From Acidobacteriota bacterium (GTDB taxonomy: Bacteria > Acidobacteriota > Terriglobia > Terriglobales > Acidobacteriaceae), in the NCBI GenBank assembly GCA_021813745.1, contig JAKAJO010000076.1, positions 1-64,000 of the forward strand: a stretch of 64,000 bases of DNA. Reading direction: 5' to 3'. Both the position numbers and the translations under genes were made by a program. Under the pieces are notes generated by a model. It was not told where the DNA came from. It ran no database searches and saw nothing but the letters and a program-made list of their open reading frames with translations. Positions 1 through 8,671 of the stretch are shown here, piece by piece (within the stretch, counting starts at the first letter, position 1; each line of letters begins with the position of its first letter).

Positions 1-408
1 GCCGTCTGACCCGGGGAGGATGGGGACTTTGGCCTTCTTCATGGCCTGGCGGGCTTTTTCTTTTTCGCCCATGAGGCGGGTGACCTCAGGCGGCGGGCCA
101 ATGAACTTGATGTTGGAGGCGCGGCAGACCTCGGCGAAGTTGGCATTCTCACTGAGCAGGCCGTAGCCGGGGTGGATGGCGTCGACGTCGGCGATTTCGG
201 CGGCGGAGATGACGGCGGGGACGTTGAGGTAGCTCTCGGTGGGGCGCGGCGGGCCGATGCAGATGGCTTCGTCGGCGAAGCGGACATGGAGGGAGTTGCG
301 GTCAGCTTCACTGTAGACGGCTACGGTGCGCACGCCGAGCTCGCGGCAGGCGTTGATGACGCGCAGGGCGATTTCACCGCGATTGGCAATCAGAACTTTA
401 CGAAACAT
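1..408 (-). CDS. accC: Acetyl-CoA carboxylase biotin carboxylase subunit (N-terminal part)
   Basis: Partial gene: the first 136 codons are present and the rest lies beyond the left edge. The reading frame starts with an ATG at 408 and opens with the biotin-carboxylase N-terminus ([17 protein letters not shown]), followed by the [10 protein letters not shown] block and a [13 protein letters not shown] block. The family carboxylates the biotin carried on AccB, using ATP and bicarbonate, in the first step of fatty-acid synthesis in the cytoplasm. It lies directly downstream of accB on the same strand, which is the usual accB-accC order. Identification is secure; only the C-terminal ATP-grasp part cannot be seen. 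Confidence 0.95.
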   Translation of the reverse strand, partial: MFRKVLIANRGEIALRVINACRELGVRTVAVYSEADRNSLHVRFADEAICIGPPRPTESYLNVPAVISAAEIADVDAIHPGYGLLSENANFAEVCRASNIKFIGPPPEVTRLMGEKEKARQAMKKAKVPILPGSDG

Positions 409-476
409 AGACGAAATCCACGAAAAAAGAAGTTAGCAGGTCGGCAAGTCAGCGAGTCAACGGGGATGTACTGTGC

Positions 477-977
477 CTACCCCTCGCGAATGGTGAAGAG
501 CGGCTGGCCGAACTCAATGGGCTGGCCATTGGAGACGAGGCATTTGACGATTTCGCCGGAGGCGTCAGCCTCAATCTCGTTCATGAGCTTCATGGCTTCG
601 ACGATGCAGATGACCTGGCCCTTCTGGACGCGGTCACCGGGGGAGACGAAGGGTGATGCGCCGGGCGAGGGGGAGCCGTAAAAGGTGCCGACAATGGGGG
701 ACTTGACTGTGTGCAGGGTCTCTGCTGGTTCGGTTGCAGCAGCAGGAGCGACCGGAGCAGCCGGCGCGGTATGGTGGACCGGCGTGGGCGGAGCCGAATG
801 GGCGGGCGCAGCGGCGACGAGGCGAGCGAGCTCAGCGAGATTCGCCGAGGAGGCTGCGGGCTGCTCAAACTTGAGGCGGATCTTGGTGTCGCCACGGTCG
901 AGGTCAAATTCTGCGACCTGGTACTCCTTGAGGAATTCGATGAGCTCTTTGAGGTCTTTCATGTCCTGAGGTTTCAT
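477..977 (-). CDS. accB: Biotin carboxyl carrier protein of acetyl-CoA carboxylase
   Basis: About 166 residues. The N-terminal helix region ([21 protein letters not shown]) is typical of AccB, then comes an Ala/Pro-rich hinge (about residues 60-90), then the biotinyl domain with the [11 protein letters not shown] motif whose lysine is biotinylated. The protein carries carboxybiotin between AccC and the carboxyltransferase. The ATG at 977 is chosen because a GGAGAGG sits about ten bases upstream. An in-frame ATG at 1019 would add 14 unlike residues, and one at 962 is also possible. It lies between the M24 peptidase gene and accC, the frequent pepQ-accB-accC arrangement. Confidence 0.95.
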   Translation of the reverse strand: MKPQDMKDLKELIEFLKEYQVAEFDLDRGDTKIRLKFEQPAASSANLAELARLVAAAPAHSAPPTPVHHTAPAAPVAPAAATEPAETLHTVKSPIVGTFYGSPSPGASPFVSPGDRVQKGQVICIVEAMKLMNEIEADASGEIVKCLVSNGQPIEFGQPLFTIREG

Positions 978-1022
978 GCGTTCGGTGCCTCTCCGGGGCC
1001 TAGTTGATGTGCGGTTCAAGCT

Positions 1023-2114
1023 TCAGAGTTCGATGAAGGCCTTGGGCGCCGGGGTGAGCACCTGGCCTCCGTTTCGGGTAACGGCCACCATATCTTCAAT
1101 GCGGATGCCGAATTCATCGGGCAGATAGATGCCAGGCTCGATGGTGACGACCATACCGGGAAGCAGGTGGGCCGTCTGTCCGGCGCCGATGCGCGGCGGC
1201 TCGTGGATCTCCAGGCCGACCCCGTGGCCAGTGGAGTGGGTGAAAGCATCTGCCAGACCGGCGTGGCGGAGGACGCTGCGCGCGGCCTCATCAACGTCAG
1301 CGCAGGAGACGCCTGCGGAAACGGCAGAGACGGCGGCCATCTGGGCGTCAAGGACGGCCTGGTAGGCGCTGCGTTCACGGGCGGACGGCTTGCCCAGGTG
1401 GACGGTACGAGTCATATCAGAGCAGTAACCCTTGTGGATTATACCGAAGTCGAGGGTGAGAAAGCCCTTGCGCGGGAGACGAGCGGCGGTGGCACGGCCG
1501 TGGGGCAAGGCGGAACGGCGGCCGGAGGCGACGATGGTCTCAAACGACATGCCTTCAACGCCGAGAAGTCGAGCCCGATGCTCAAGTTCGGCGGCAACTT
1601 CAAACTCGGCGAGACCGGGACGCAGGAAGGCGAGGATGTGATCGAAGAGACTGCAGCCGATGAGGGCGGCTTCGATCATCAGGGTGAGCTCGTCCTCGTC
1701 TTTCACGATGCGGAGGGACTCAACGAGCGGGGACGCGAGCGGCTGGAGGAAGGCGCGGCGGAGGGTTGCAGGCAGGGCGGCGCGAAGACGTGAGAGATCG
1801 TCGACGGTGGTGAATGCGGGATCGAACCCGGCGAGGCTGACGCCGGATTGGACAGCAAGCCACTGGGCGGCATGGACGGCTGGCGAGCTTGAGACAATCT
1901 GGACCCTTGCAGCCGAGACCTCTTCGGCGGCTTGGGTGGTGTAGCGGCCGTCTGTGAAGAGGCGCGCGGCGCGACGGGTGACGGCGAGCGCGGCACTGGA
2001 GCCGGTGAAACCGCAGAGGTAGCGGACGTCAGGCAGATGGGTAACGAGCAGGCCGGGAAATCCGGCGCGCGTCATGCGGCGACGTAGCTGCCCGATTCGA
2101 CGGAAATGGTCCAT
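1023..2114 (-). CDS. M24 family Xaa-Pro aminopeptidase/dipeptidase
   Basis: 363 residues, a normal length for a bacterial PepP/PepQ-type enzyme. The N-terminal creatinase-like domain (FPGLLVTHLPDVRYLCGFTG) is followed by the pita-bread fold. The five metal ligands can be seen: Asp in LDFG, Asp in CSDMTR, His in STGHGVGLEIHE, Glu in TIEPG and Glu in RIEDM. The family removes N-terminal residues next to proline, or cleaves X-Pro dipeptides, with two divalent metals in the cytoplasm. It ends about 45 bases before accB and is probably co-transcribed with it. Aminopeptidase and prolidase cannot be told apart from sequence alone. Confidence 0.9.
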   Translation of the reverse strand: MDHFRRIGQLRRRMTRAGFPGLLVTHLPDVRYLCGFTGSSAALAVTRRAARLFTDGRYTTQAAEEVSAARVQIVSSSPAVHAAQWLAVQSGVSLAGFDPAFTTVDDLSRLRAALPATLRRAFLQPLASPLVESLRIVKDEDELTLMIEAALIGCSLFDHILAFLRPGLAEFEVAAELEHRARLLGVEGMSFETIVASGRRSALPHGRATAARLPRKGFLTLDFGIIHKGYCSDMTRTVHLGKPSARERSAYQAVLDAQMAAVSAVSAGVSCADVDEAARSVLRHAGLADAFTHSTGHGVGLEIHEPPRIGAGQTAHLLPGMVVTIEPGIYLPDEFGIRIEDMVAVTRNGGQVLTPAPKAFIEL

Positions 2115-2177
2115 CGCACAGTTGTATCACGGCAGAGCGTACGAGAAGAGACTCGAGAGCAGCTGAAAGTGTCTGAC

Positions 2178-2447
2178 CTAAAGCGCGGCCTTGACGGGCT
2201 TTTTCTGATGGGGGTCTGGCTCGGCCTGGGCGGTGCGCTGGTCCGATTGGCGATCCATCCACTCGTCGAGGCGGGTGCGCTTGAAGCGCCAGCGGTTGCC
2301 TAGCTTGAAGGCTGGAACGAAGCCTTCCGAGGCGTATTTATAAAGAGTGTCGGGCGAGATGCCGAGGTAATCGGAGGCCTGACGGATGTCCATGACCTCA
2401 CGGACTTCAGGAACCAGCAGGTTGGATCGAGCGGCGGAGTGGCGCAT
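2178..2447 (-). CDS. Small helix-turn-helix (excisionase/MerR-like) DNA-binding protein
   Basis: 89 residues. The middle reads DIRQASDYLGISPDTLYKYASEG, then a wing with WRFKRTRLDEWM, which is the HTH_17 excisionase/AlpA-type fold: recognition helix, then a W-R-F wing and the (L/I)xxW(M/I) ending. The ATG at 2447 follows AAAAGGGG at six bases; a longer frame to 2501 lacks such a site. There is no phage or integrase neighbour, so it is more likely a chromosomal regulator of the BldC/HTH_17 type than a true excisionase. It lies upstream of the M24 peptidase on the same strand. The target is unknown. Confidence 0.8.
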   Translation of the reverse strand: MRHSAARSNLLVPEVREVMDIRQASDYLGISPDTLYKYASEGFVPAFKLGNRWRFKRTRLDEWMDRQSDQRTAQAEPDPHQKKPVKAAL

Positions 2448-2790
2448 GATTCCCCTTTTGCAGATTGGTGGAAGACCAATCATGCAGGTCCCGGCAGGCA
2501 AGCCGGTACTCCTGTATATAGCGCGAATTCACCGGTCGGTTCAAGGATTTTCAGGGAGTTGCGAGAAATTGGGGGAGTTTTGGGTGGGAGGCGCTGAGCT
2601 GGGCGCCGTCTATGGGGCGGATCAATACAAGGGGTTGAGAAATAGCGGGAGACCTTGCCCTATATCTTGGGGGATTGAACCGGATGGTACCTGAGGAAAC
2701 GAATCGCCCCCGGTAGAGACTGCACGGGGGCGAGTGGGAGAAACGAGCCGGAGGCGGAGGCTTGGCGGTGGCGCTCCGGCTGGATCGGAG
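2448..2790. other. Gene-free stretch with one hairpin
   Basis: About 340 bases between the start of the small HTH gene and the end of the M48 protease gene, both on the minus strand. It should hold the promoter of the HTH/peptidase/acc group and the terminator of the protease gene. The only structure seen is the hairpin at 2704-2733. No convincing reading frame or RNA gene was found. Confidence 0.5.
2704..2733 (-). terminator. Candidate terminator of the M48 protease gene
   Basis: Perfect 9-bp inverted repeat TCGCCCCCG/CGGGGGCGA with a 12-base loop, about 60 bases after the stop of the minus-strand protease gene. On that strand it is followed by a weakly T-rich stretch (TTCGTTTCC), so termination is plausible but not certain. 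Confidence 0.5.
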
Positions 2791-4215
2791 TCAGTTTTGG
2801 TCGTCGCGGCGATGGAGCGTGGGCTTGTCAGTGGAGGAGTTGTTGCTGCTGTCTGCACTGGAGTTGCCGTTGTTTCCGCTCGAATCCGTGCTGGCGCGGC
2901 GGAGTGAGGGCTTGGGTCCATTCTTTGCATCAAGGAGACGGCGCTTGTTCTCAATCCGGGCGAGACGGGCCTTCACATCGTCAAATTCGGATGTGGTGAC
3001 GAGGTACTCGTCTTTCGCGGGCAGGATGCGCGCGATCTCTTCCTGTGAGTGGAGAATACGATCGGGTGTTTGCGGATGGTCTGAAAAAGCGCGGGCAACA
3101 AGGCCGGGCTTGCGCTTCTCGAGGGCCTGGATCTTTTCAAAAAAGTCGATGAAGGCCTGCGGGTCGTAGCCGGCGCGGTACATGTACTGGACGCCGAGGT
3201 AGTCGGCTTGCGCCTCGAAGTCACGCGAGAACTGGAGGAAGGCGATGGGAATGGCGAGCTGCGAGGCTTCGTAGATACCGTAGCCTGTCCAGGTGTAGCC
3301 GGTCATCATGATGAGCGGGATGGAGCCAATCTGCGCGTAGTTCATTCGGGTCATTTCGCGGGCGGCATGATGCGCGCAGACATGCGCCGTCTCGTGCGCC
3401 ATTACGCCTGCGAGCTCGGCTTCCTCATCGGCATTGAGGATGAGGCCTGAGTTGACATAGAAGAAGCCGCCCGGCAAGGCCATGGCGTTGATTTCGTCGG
3501 AGTCGATGACCTTGATGGTGAAGGGCACCTTGCAGTCCGAGTTCTTCACAATGTTTTGGCCAATCCGATTGACATACTCGGTCACAACGGGGTCAGTGAT
3601 GAAACGGGTGCTCTTCTCGATCTCGTCGGCATACTGTTTGCCCATCTTGATTTCAGAGTCGGTGGAGTACCAGTTGCCGAGGCCGCGGCCGCCGATATTG
3701 CGGTTGCCAACGGCGTTGACATCTTCAATGCTGCCGGGATGCACCTTGATGAGGTCGCTCCCTACCCCGACGACTTTATCGGGATCTACTTTGTCATCCC
3801 CTTTGACCGGGGTGGTGCCAGGCTCAACATCATCCACAGACTGCTTGTCATTCTTTCCGTGCTTCTTATCCTTTTTTGAACTGGCCTGACTGGGTGGTGG
3901 CGGAGGGACATCACCGGCAACAGGCTGGGTTCCTGGCGCGGGCTTGGCCGCAGGTGCAGACGAGGCCGCAGGTGTTGATGAAGTGGAAGGCGCTGACGCG
4001 GTGGCAGGTGTTGACGAGGGCGCAGGGGCAGATGCAGCCGGGGGAGTATTGGAGGGCGCGGGAGCCGTGCTGGCAGGCGCGGTGGCCGCGGGCGCGGATT
4101 GCGGAGTCTGCGCGGGAGCTTGCTGTGATGCAGACTGGGCCACGAGCGCGCAGGGCCATACGAGGACGAAAGCCGCCCACGCTGCTGTGTTGAGAATTGA
4201 AGTTGCAGACCTCAT
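2791..4215 (-). CDS. Exported M48 family zinc metalloprotease with Ala/Pro/Ser-rich linker
   Basis: 474 residues. Signal peptide (about 1-27, ending VAQSAS), then about 80 residues of Ala/Pro/Ser/Thr-rich low complexity, a Lys/Asp-rich patch, then the M48 catalytic domain with HETAH (zinc ligands and catalytic Glu) and the downstream FEAQAD glutamate ligand. The C-terminus is Ser/Asn-rich. The family (BepA/LoiP-like) acts on damaged or misassembled outer-membrane proteins in the periplasm. The ATG at 4215 is preferred because GGGGAGGT lies seven bases upstream; a start at 4254 has no such site. It is divergent from the phosphatase gene starting at 4445. The long linker is unusual and may reach across the periplasm or peptidoglycan (inference). 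Confidence 0.88.
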   Translation of the reverse strand: MRSATSILNTAAWAAFVLVWPCALVAQSASQQAPAQTPQSAPAATAPASTAPAPSNTPPAASAPAPSSTPATASAPSTSSTPAASSAPAAKPAPGTQPVAGDVPPPPPSQASSKKDKKHGKNDKQSVDDVEPGTTPVKGDDKVDPDKVVGVGSDLIKVHPGSIEDVNAVGNRNIGGRGLGNWYSTDSEIKMGKQYADEIEKSTRFITDPVVTEYVNRIGQNIVKNSDCKVPFTIKVIDSDEINAMALPGGFFYVNSGLILNADEEAELAGVMAHETAHVCAHHAAREMTRMNYAQIGSIPLIMMTGYTWTGYGIYEASQLAIPIAFLQFSRDFEAQADYLGVQYMYRAGYDPQAFIDFFEKIQALEKRKPGLVARAFSDHPQTPDRILHSQEEIARILPAKDEYLVTTSEFDDVKARLARIENKRRLLDAKNGPKPSLRRASTDSSGNNGNSSADSSNNSSTDKPTLHRRDDQN

Positions 4216-4444
4216 GGAACCACCTCCCCGGCGCAGAAGCCGCCCCGACGGCACCTCCGCTTCGCTCCAGTTCGTTAGACGCTAGTATGAGGCCCGCGGG
4301 CAGCGAGCGGACGGAATTATTTGCCGGATGAAGGTAGCGGTTGTGGTGGATCTGCTGCAAGAATGCGGAAGATCAGAATGGAGTGTTGGGATGGTGGAGG
4401 GGCGTGTTTTAGAGTGTTGAACACGGTGCGCGGAGGGAAAACTG

Positions 4445-6607
4445 GTGAGAGCAAAGGCTAAGGTCTGGCTGATCGCCGCAAGCCTGGTGTGCTGTGTGAC
4501 TGTGGGACAAGTCAAGGCGCAGCAAAAACATGGCACAGCATCGCTGAGCGAGGTGCTGCGTGGGTCCTCTCATCTTCCGGCAGCGCGCAGTGATGCGCCA
4601 GGCACGCCGGAAGTGTTTGTGGATGCGACGCATCTGGGTTCTCCCATCACACTCGACAAGGGTTGGCGTGTTGGCGTAACGGCAAACCCAGATGCGGCGA
4701 ATCCAGATTTTGATGACACAAAATGGCAAGTGAAAAATGCCGGCGATTCTCTGGAGAACCTCCAGGATCTGGACCATCCGGAGGACGGTGGAGGAGCGCA
4801 GAGTGGAGGGTTTCCCAAACCGGGTCAATTCCCGCGACACGGGCATGGAAGACCGTTTGTATGGTTTCGACTGCATGTGAAATTGCCTCCACAACATGAA
4901 CCGGTGTCGTTATTGGTTGTGGTGCCTGTGGTGCCGAGTACGGGGATGTCGATTGATGCGGGTGGGCCGGGCCTGACAGTGTATGCAAACGGAAGAAGGA
5001 TAGCCGCGGAGGGTCCGCATGGCGCTGCGCCGGAGACTTTTCAGGAAATCACGCGGCTCTACAATCTTCGGCTGTCGCCGACAGACACGGACCTTACGCT
5101 GGTGGCGCGCACGATTTATATTCCCTTCGGATCTGGCGCCTTTACGAACTTTTTTACGGGTCGAACGCTGAAGCTGGGGATCCAATCGGACCTGCAGGAG
5201 GAGCTGGATCTGTGGTCGGCGGACAATTTGTTTGAGCTCCTGCCCCGGCTCGTGTACTCCGTTCTGCTGCTAGTTCTGACGATCTTTCTGCTGGCGCTGT
5301 ATGGGTCGCAGAAGGGTCATCGAGAGTATCTGTGGCTGGCGTTGCACGAGCTTGTGCAGGCGCCGATTGCGTTTATCGACCTGGCAGGCAGCACAGCGAT
5401 TCTGGACCGCGGATGGTATGCAGCGGTTGTCACGCAACTGGTGGTGATCTCTGCCTATCTCTACTTTGAGTTTCTGGTCGCATTTCTGTCACTTCGTATG
5501 CGGTGGTACATTCGGCTGCCGCGCTGGACAGCGCCCGTGCTGCTGGGAGTGGGCCCGACCCTGGGGTTAGTGTTTGGCTTGCGCAGTTTTGGGTGGGTGC
5601 TGGTGACCGGCATCATCTGGTTTGCAGCCTTTTTGTGGATGGTGGGCTGGTTTGTCTTCATTTTCACCACTTTGATATCGGCGACGCTCCGCAAGAACTA
5701 TGAGGCGGGACTGTTGCTGATTCCGCTGTTGCTAACGATGGTGGGGATCATCGATCCCATTCTGAGCGGAAGCCTGAACTCCTGGAACGGGCAGACCTAT
5801 CACTCGCCGCTGACATTGCAGGCAGGGCCGATTCCGATTCATTTTTCGTCGATTGCGGATTTTGCGGGACTGCTGGCGATTGTGCTGATCATCTTTGTGC
5901 GCTTCCTGCACGTCCAGCGCGATCAGGAGCGTGCGGCGAGCGAACTGGAGGCAGCGCGCAGCGTGCAGGAGTTGATGATTCCCCTTGAGCAGCAGAAGAC
6001 GCCGGGCTTTGAAGTGGACTCGGTATACAACCCGGCGCAAGAGGTCGGTGGGGATTTTTTCCATGTGGAGTCAACGGGAGATGGCGGCCTGCTGGTCGTG
6101 ATTGGCGACGTGGCTGGCAAAGGGCTGAAAGCGGCGATGAACGTGTCAATGCTGATGGGAGCGCTGCGGCGTACGACCGAGAGAAGCCCGGCAAAGATTC
6201 TTCAGTCGCTGAACCGTGTTTTGGCCGGAAGCGAAAGTCTGACGACATGCCAGGCTGTGCTTTTTGGACCGGATGGCGAGGTTGTGGTGTCCAATGCGGG
6301 GCATTTGCCGCCTTATTTGAACAGTCAGGAGCTTGCTGTACCAGGCGGACTACCTTTAGGCGCGATCTCGGAAGTGCATTACGAAGAGGTGCGCGTGTAC
6401 CTGCACCCCGGCGACCGGTTGCTTCTGCTCTCAGACGGCGTTGTGGAGGCGCGCAAGCCTTCCGGCGAGCTGTTTGGCTTTGAGCGCGTGCATAACCTGA
6501 GCAATCAGTCGGCGTTTTACATTGCCGACGCGGCGAAGGAGTTTGGGCAGGAGGACGACATCACGGTGGTGACGGTGCGGCGGCTGGCGGAGGCGATGGC
6601 GGCGTAA
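4445..6607 (+). CDS. Membrane PP2C/SpoIIE-type serine phosphatase
   Basis: 720 residues, GTG start behind GGAGGG. Signal peptide (1-25), an extracytoplasmic beta-rich domain (about 50-255) resembling the jelly-roll sensory domains of 7TM-type receptors, several hydrophobic helices (about 265-490), a short coiled linker (RDQERAASELEAARSVQ), then a SpoIIE/RsbU phosphatase domain (about 515-715). Metal-binding motifs are visible: VGGDFF, IGDVAGKG, NAGHLPP, LLLSDGVVEA and QEDDITV. The family dephosphorylates anti-anti-sigma proteins, so this is probably a membrane input to a partner-switching stress or sigma pathway. No kinase or antagonist gene is adjacent, so the partner must be encoded elsewhere. 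Confidence 0.88.
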   Translation: MRAKAKVWLIAASLVCCVTVGQVKAQQKHGTASLSEVLRGSSHLPAARSDAPGTPEVFVDATHLGSPITLDKGWRVGVTANPDAANPDFDDTKWQVKNAGDSLENLQDLDHPEDGGGAQSGGFPKPGQFPRHGHGRPFVWFRLHVKLPPQHEPVSLLVVVPVVPSTGMSIDAGGPGLTVYANGRRIAAEGPHGAAPETFQEITRLYNLRLSPTDTDLTLVARTIYIPFGSGAFTNFFTGRTLKLGIQSDLQEELDLWSADNLFELLPRLVYSVLLLVLTIFLLALYGSQKGHREYLWLALHELVQAPIAFIDLAGSTAILDRGWYAAVVTQLVVISAYLYFEFLVAFLSLRMRWYIRLPRWTAPVLLGVGPTLGLVFGLRSFGWVLVTGIIWFAAFLWMVGWFVFIFTTLISATLRKNYEAGLLLIPLLLTMVGIIDPILSGSLNSWNGQTYHSPLTLQAGPIPIHFSSIADFAGLLAIVLIIFVRFLHVQRDQERAASELEAARSVQELMIPLEQQKTPGFEVDSVYNPAQEVGGDFFHVESTGDGGLLVVIGDVAGKGLKAAMNVSMLMGALRRTTERSPAKILQSLNRVLAGSESLTTCQAVLFGPDGEVVVSNAGHLPPYLNSQELAVPGGLPLGAISEVHYEEVRVYLHPGDRLLLLSDGVVEARKPSGELFGFERVHNLSNQSAFYIADAAKEFGQEDDITVVTVRRLAEAMAA

Positions 6608-6645
6608 CTGAAAGATACCACCAATGTTTTGCTTGGAGGACCGGG

Positions 6646-7437
6646 ATGAGGGTCGAGTCGGCGCTAAAGATGGGAATTCGAATGATGTGGCAGTGTGTCC
6701 CGAAGCGACATCGAGCCTCGCTTCTGAATGCGATCATTCGACAGGCCAGCGCAGACGAACAGCGTTCTGTTGCGATGGGGAATCTCAGCCTTATTCTGAC
6801 CTTGCTACGAACAATTGGCTTCAGGCCTGACCTAATCGTGGATGTCGGTGCAAATCGTGGATCCTGGACCCTTGAGGCCTATCGCATCTTTCCGGAGCCC
6901 CGGTATTTCCTCGTCGACGCGGACCCTGCAAATGCAAAAGGTCTTGAGGAAGTTTGTAGCGCTCTACCCCAATGTAGTTTTTCAATTTCGCTCCTGGGAC
7001 GTGAGTCGCGTTCGAATGTGCGGTTTTATCAAATGGGTACTGGTTCATCTGTGCTCGCTGAGAAGACCGAGATTGATCGCAACGAACTCTTACTTTCCAT
7101 GACCACGCTTGATGACCTAGTCAAGGCCAGTGGTTTTGAGCGGGGCCTTTTGAAGCTTGATGTTCAGGGGTATGAACTGGAAGTGCTTCTTGGAGCGCGG
7201 GAATTGCTCAGCAAGGCTGAAGTGGTCATCTTGGAATGCTCATTGATCCAGTACAACGATGACGCACCGCTCTTCGCGGAGGTTGTTGATTTTATGAAGA
7301 GCCGCGGCTTTCTGACTTACGACTTTTGCGGGCAGGCGCGGCGGGCTAGTGATGGGGTTCTTTTCCAGACAGATGTCGTGTTCGTTAAGGAGGAATCCAA
7401 TTTGCGCAAGCCCTTTACCGATTGGACTCCCAAATAG
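6646..7437 (+). CDS. FkbM family SAM-dependent methyltransferase
   Basis: 263 residues, ATG preceded by GGAGGA at about five bases. The SAM-binding block LIVDVGANRGSWTLE (about residue 65) and the later LLKLDVQGYELEVLLGA block are the two hallmarks of the FkbM family. These enzymes O-methylate sugars or natural products. It follows the phosphatase gene by 38 bases but has no functional link to it that can be seen. By eye its codons are less GC-rich than those of its neighbours (many ATT, CTT, GAT), which hints at acquisition from elsewhere. The substrate is unknown; a surface glycan is a reasonable guess. Confidence 0.85.
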   Translation: MRVESALKMGIRMMWQCVPKRHRASLLNAIIRQASADEQRSVAMGNLSLILTLLRTIGFRPDLIVDVGANRGSWTLEAYRIFPEPRYFLVDADPANAKGLEEVCSALPQCSFSISLLGRESRSNVRFYQMGTGSSVLAEKTEIDRNELLLSMTTLDDLVKASGFERGLLKLDVQGYELEVLLGARELLSKAEVVILECSLIQYNDDAPLFAEVVDFMKSRGFLTYDFCGQARRASDGVLFQTDVVFVKEESNLRKPFTDWTPK

Positions 7438-7451
7438 CGATTGGGGACGCT

Positions 7452-8561
7452 TCAGAAGAGCTGTCCTTTGAAGAGATAGACGAGCTCGATGAGCAGGATG
7501 AGAACGACGGTTGCTTCAAGGAAAAAGGCGCGGCTCTGGTTGAACTGCTCGACCATGTCCTGATACAGGTCTTCCGCGATGCGCAGCTTGCGGGCGACGA
7601 GTTCTTTGTAGTCGGGCACGCCGACGCGGACCGTGGCCAGCTTGTAAAAGCGCGCCGCGAACATATCACTGAGGAATTTGATAGCATTATCAGCCCGCTC
7701 GGTGAGCTCAGTGACGTCGAGCAGCACGGTGTGCAGGCGTCGCGCAGAGCGGGCGAGTCCCCAACGGGCAAGGAGGCCTCGCTTTTCAGCGAGCAGGTCG
7801 TAGACACTGTCGAGGATGCCGGTGAGTTGCTCGTCGTAGTGGCGGAATTCAAGAAGCTGGGAGTTGGCGTATTCGATGAGCTGGATTGAGGTGTCGGCCC
7901 CTGCGGCGGAGTCATAGAGGAAGGCGGCGTTCCAGCCAAGGACGGCGAGATCGCTGGAGTAGTACGAGATCTGAGAGCTGAGGACCTCATTGACTTCGCC
8001 CTGGGCGAGTTGCTGACGATCTCCGCGAACGACCTGGGCGATTTGCGGGCCGTAGGCGCGGCTGAGATCGCCCGCGTTGCGCATTCCTGGCGCCTCGCGC
8101 ACATGAAAGATGAAGTAGTCCTCACTGAGCCAGCGGTCATAGGGTTTGATCATGGCGGAGGTGATGGGCCCAAGCCGGGCGCGGATGATCGGTTCTACGC
8201 GCGAGGCAAAGTCCACATCCCACACCCAGCGGCTGGCAAGGCGGACGAGCGCTTCCCAGTCACCCGCAAAGGGGATCTGATAGATAACGCTGGCAATGCC
8301 GTAGTCGTAGTACTTGACCTCTCCTTCGAGGAGCTCGCCGGTGTCAAGGACGAGCGGTTCGAGCGGGCCGACGACCGGAGGCTTTTGATAGCGGACATAG
8401 GCGGGAGCGGGTTGCTTCATGCTGGGCTGCGCGACGGTGCGCGCGCTGATGGCCTGGCGCAGCAATTCGAGGCGCAACTCTTCGCAGACATCGAACTGAA
8501 TCAGCACGAAGACAGAGCCGCTGAGGATGGGAGGCGCCGAAGCTGGACTCGCTGAAGACAT
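7452..8561 (-). CDS. C-terminal membrane-anchored protein, possibly RMD1/YagE (DUF155)-like
   Basis: About 369 residues. The protein has no signal peptide, is mostly helical in the C-terminal half, and ends with one strong transmembrane segment (FFLEATVVLILLIELVYLF) just before the stop. The overall plan resembles the RMD1/DUF155 family: an N-terminal alpha/beta part with an aromatic YYDYGIASVIYQIPF block, then long helices and a C-terminal anchor. I do not see a diagnostic catalytic motif and hold the family assignment loosely. The start is uncertain: the ATG at 8561 gives a sensible N-terminus, but no strong ribosome-binding site is visible, and a longer frame reaches 8825. It lies downstream of the inositol-phosphate synthase gene. 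Confidence 0.6.
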   Translation of the reverse strand: MSSASPASAPPILSGSVFVLIQFDVCEELRLELLRQAISARTVAQPSMKQPAPAYVRYQKPPVVGPLEPLVLDTGELLEGEVKYYDYGIASVIYQIPFAGDWEALVRLASRWVWDVDFASRVEPIIRARLGPITSAMIKPYDRWLSEDYFIFHVREAPGMRNAGDLSRAYGPQIAQVVRGDRQQLAQGEVNEVLSSQISYYSSDLAVLGWNAAFLYDSAAGADTSIQLIEYANSQLLEFRHYDEQLTGILDSVYDLLAEKRGLLARWGLARSARRLHTVLLDVTELTERADNAIKFLSDMFAARFYKLATVRVGVPDYKELVARKLRIAEDLYQDMVEQFNQSRAFFLEATVVLILLIELVYLFKGQLF

Positions 8562-8632
8562 CGCAGTACATCGGCATGGTAACCGATCCTGGATCTGGCT
8601 GCTGTGGTTGGGAGCACGTGCGTGGAGCGCTA

Positions 8633-8659
8633 GCGCCGGTCCAAGCGCAGGACCGGCGC
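8633..8659 (-). terminator. Hairpin after the inositol-phosphate synthase gene
   Basis: Perfect 10-bp inverted repeat GCGCCGGTCC/GGACCGGCGC with a 7-base loop, about a dozen bases past the stop of the minus-strand gene. No T-tract follows, so it could be a terminator or a 3' stabilising structure. Confidence 0.55.
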
Positions 8660-8671
8660 CACGGAAGGAGA

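Noticed and set aside
7428-7446. Short inverted repeat CCCAA...TTGGG at the FkbM stop
   Set aside because: Only five bases pair and the loop is long; too weak to call a terminator.
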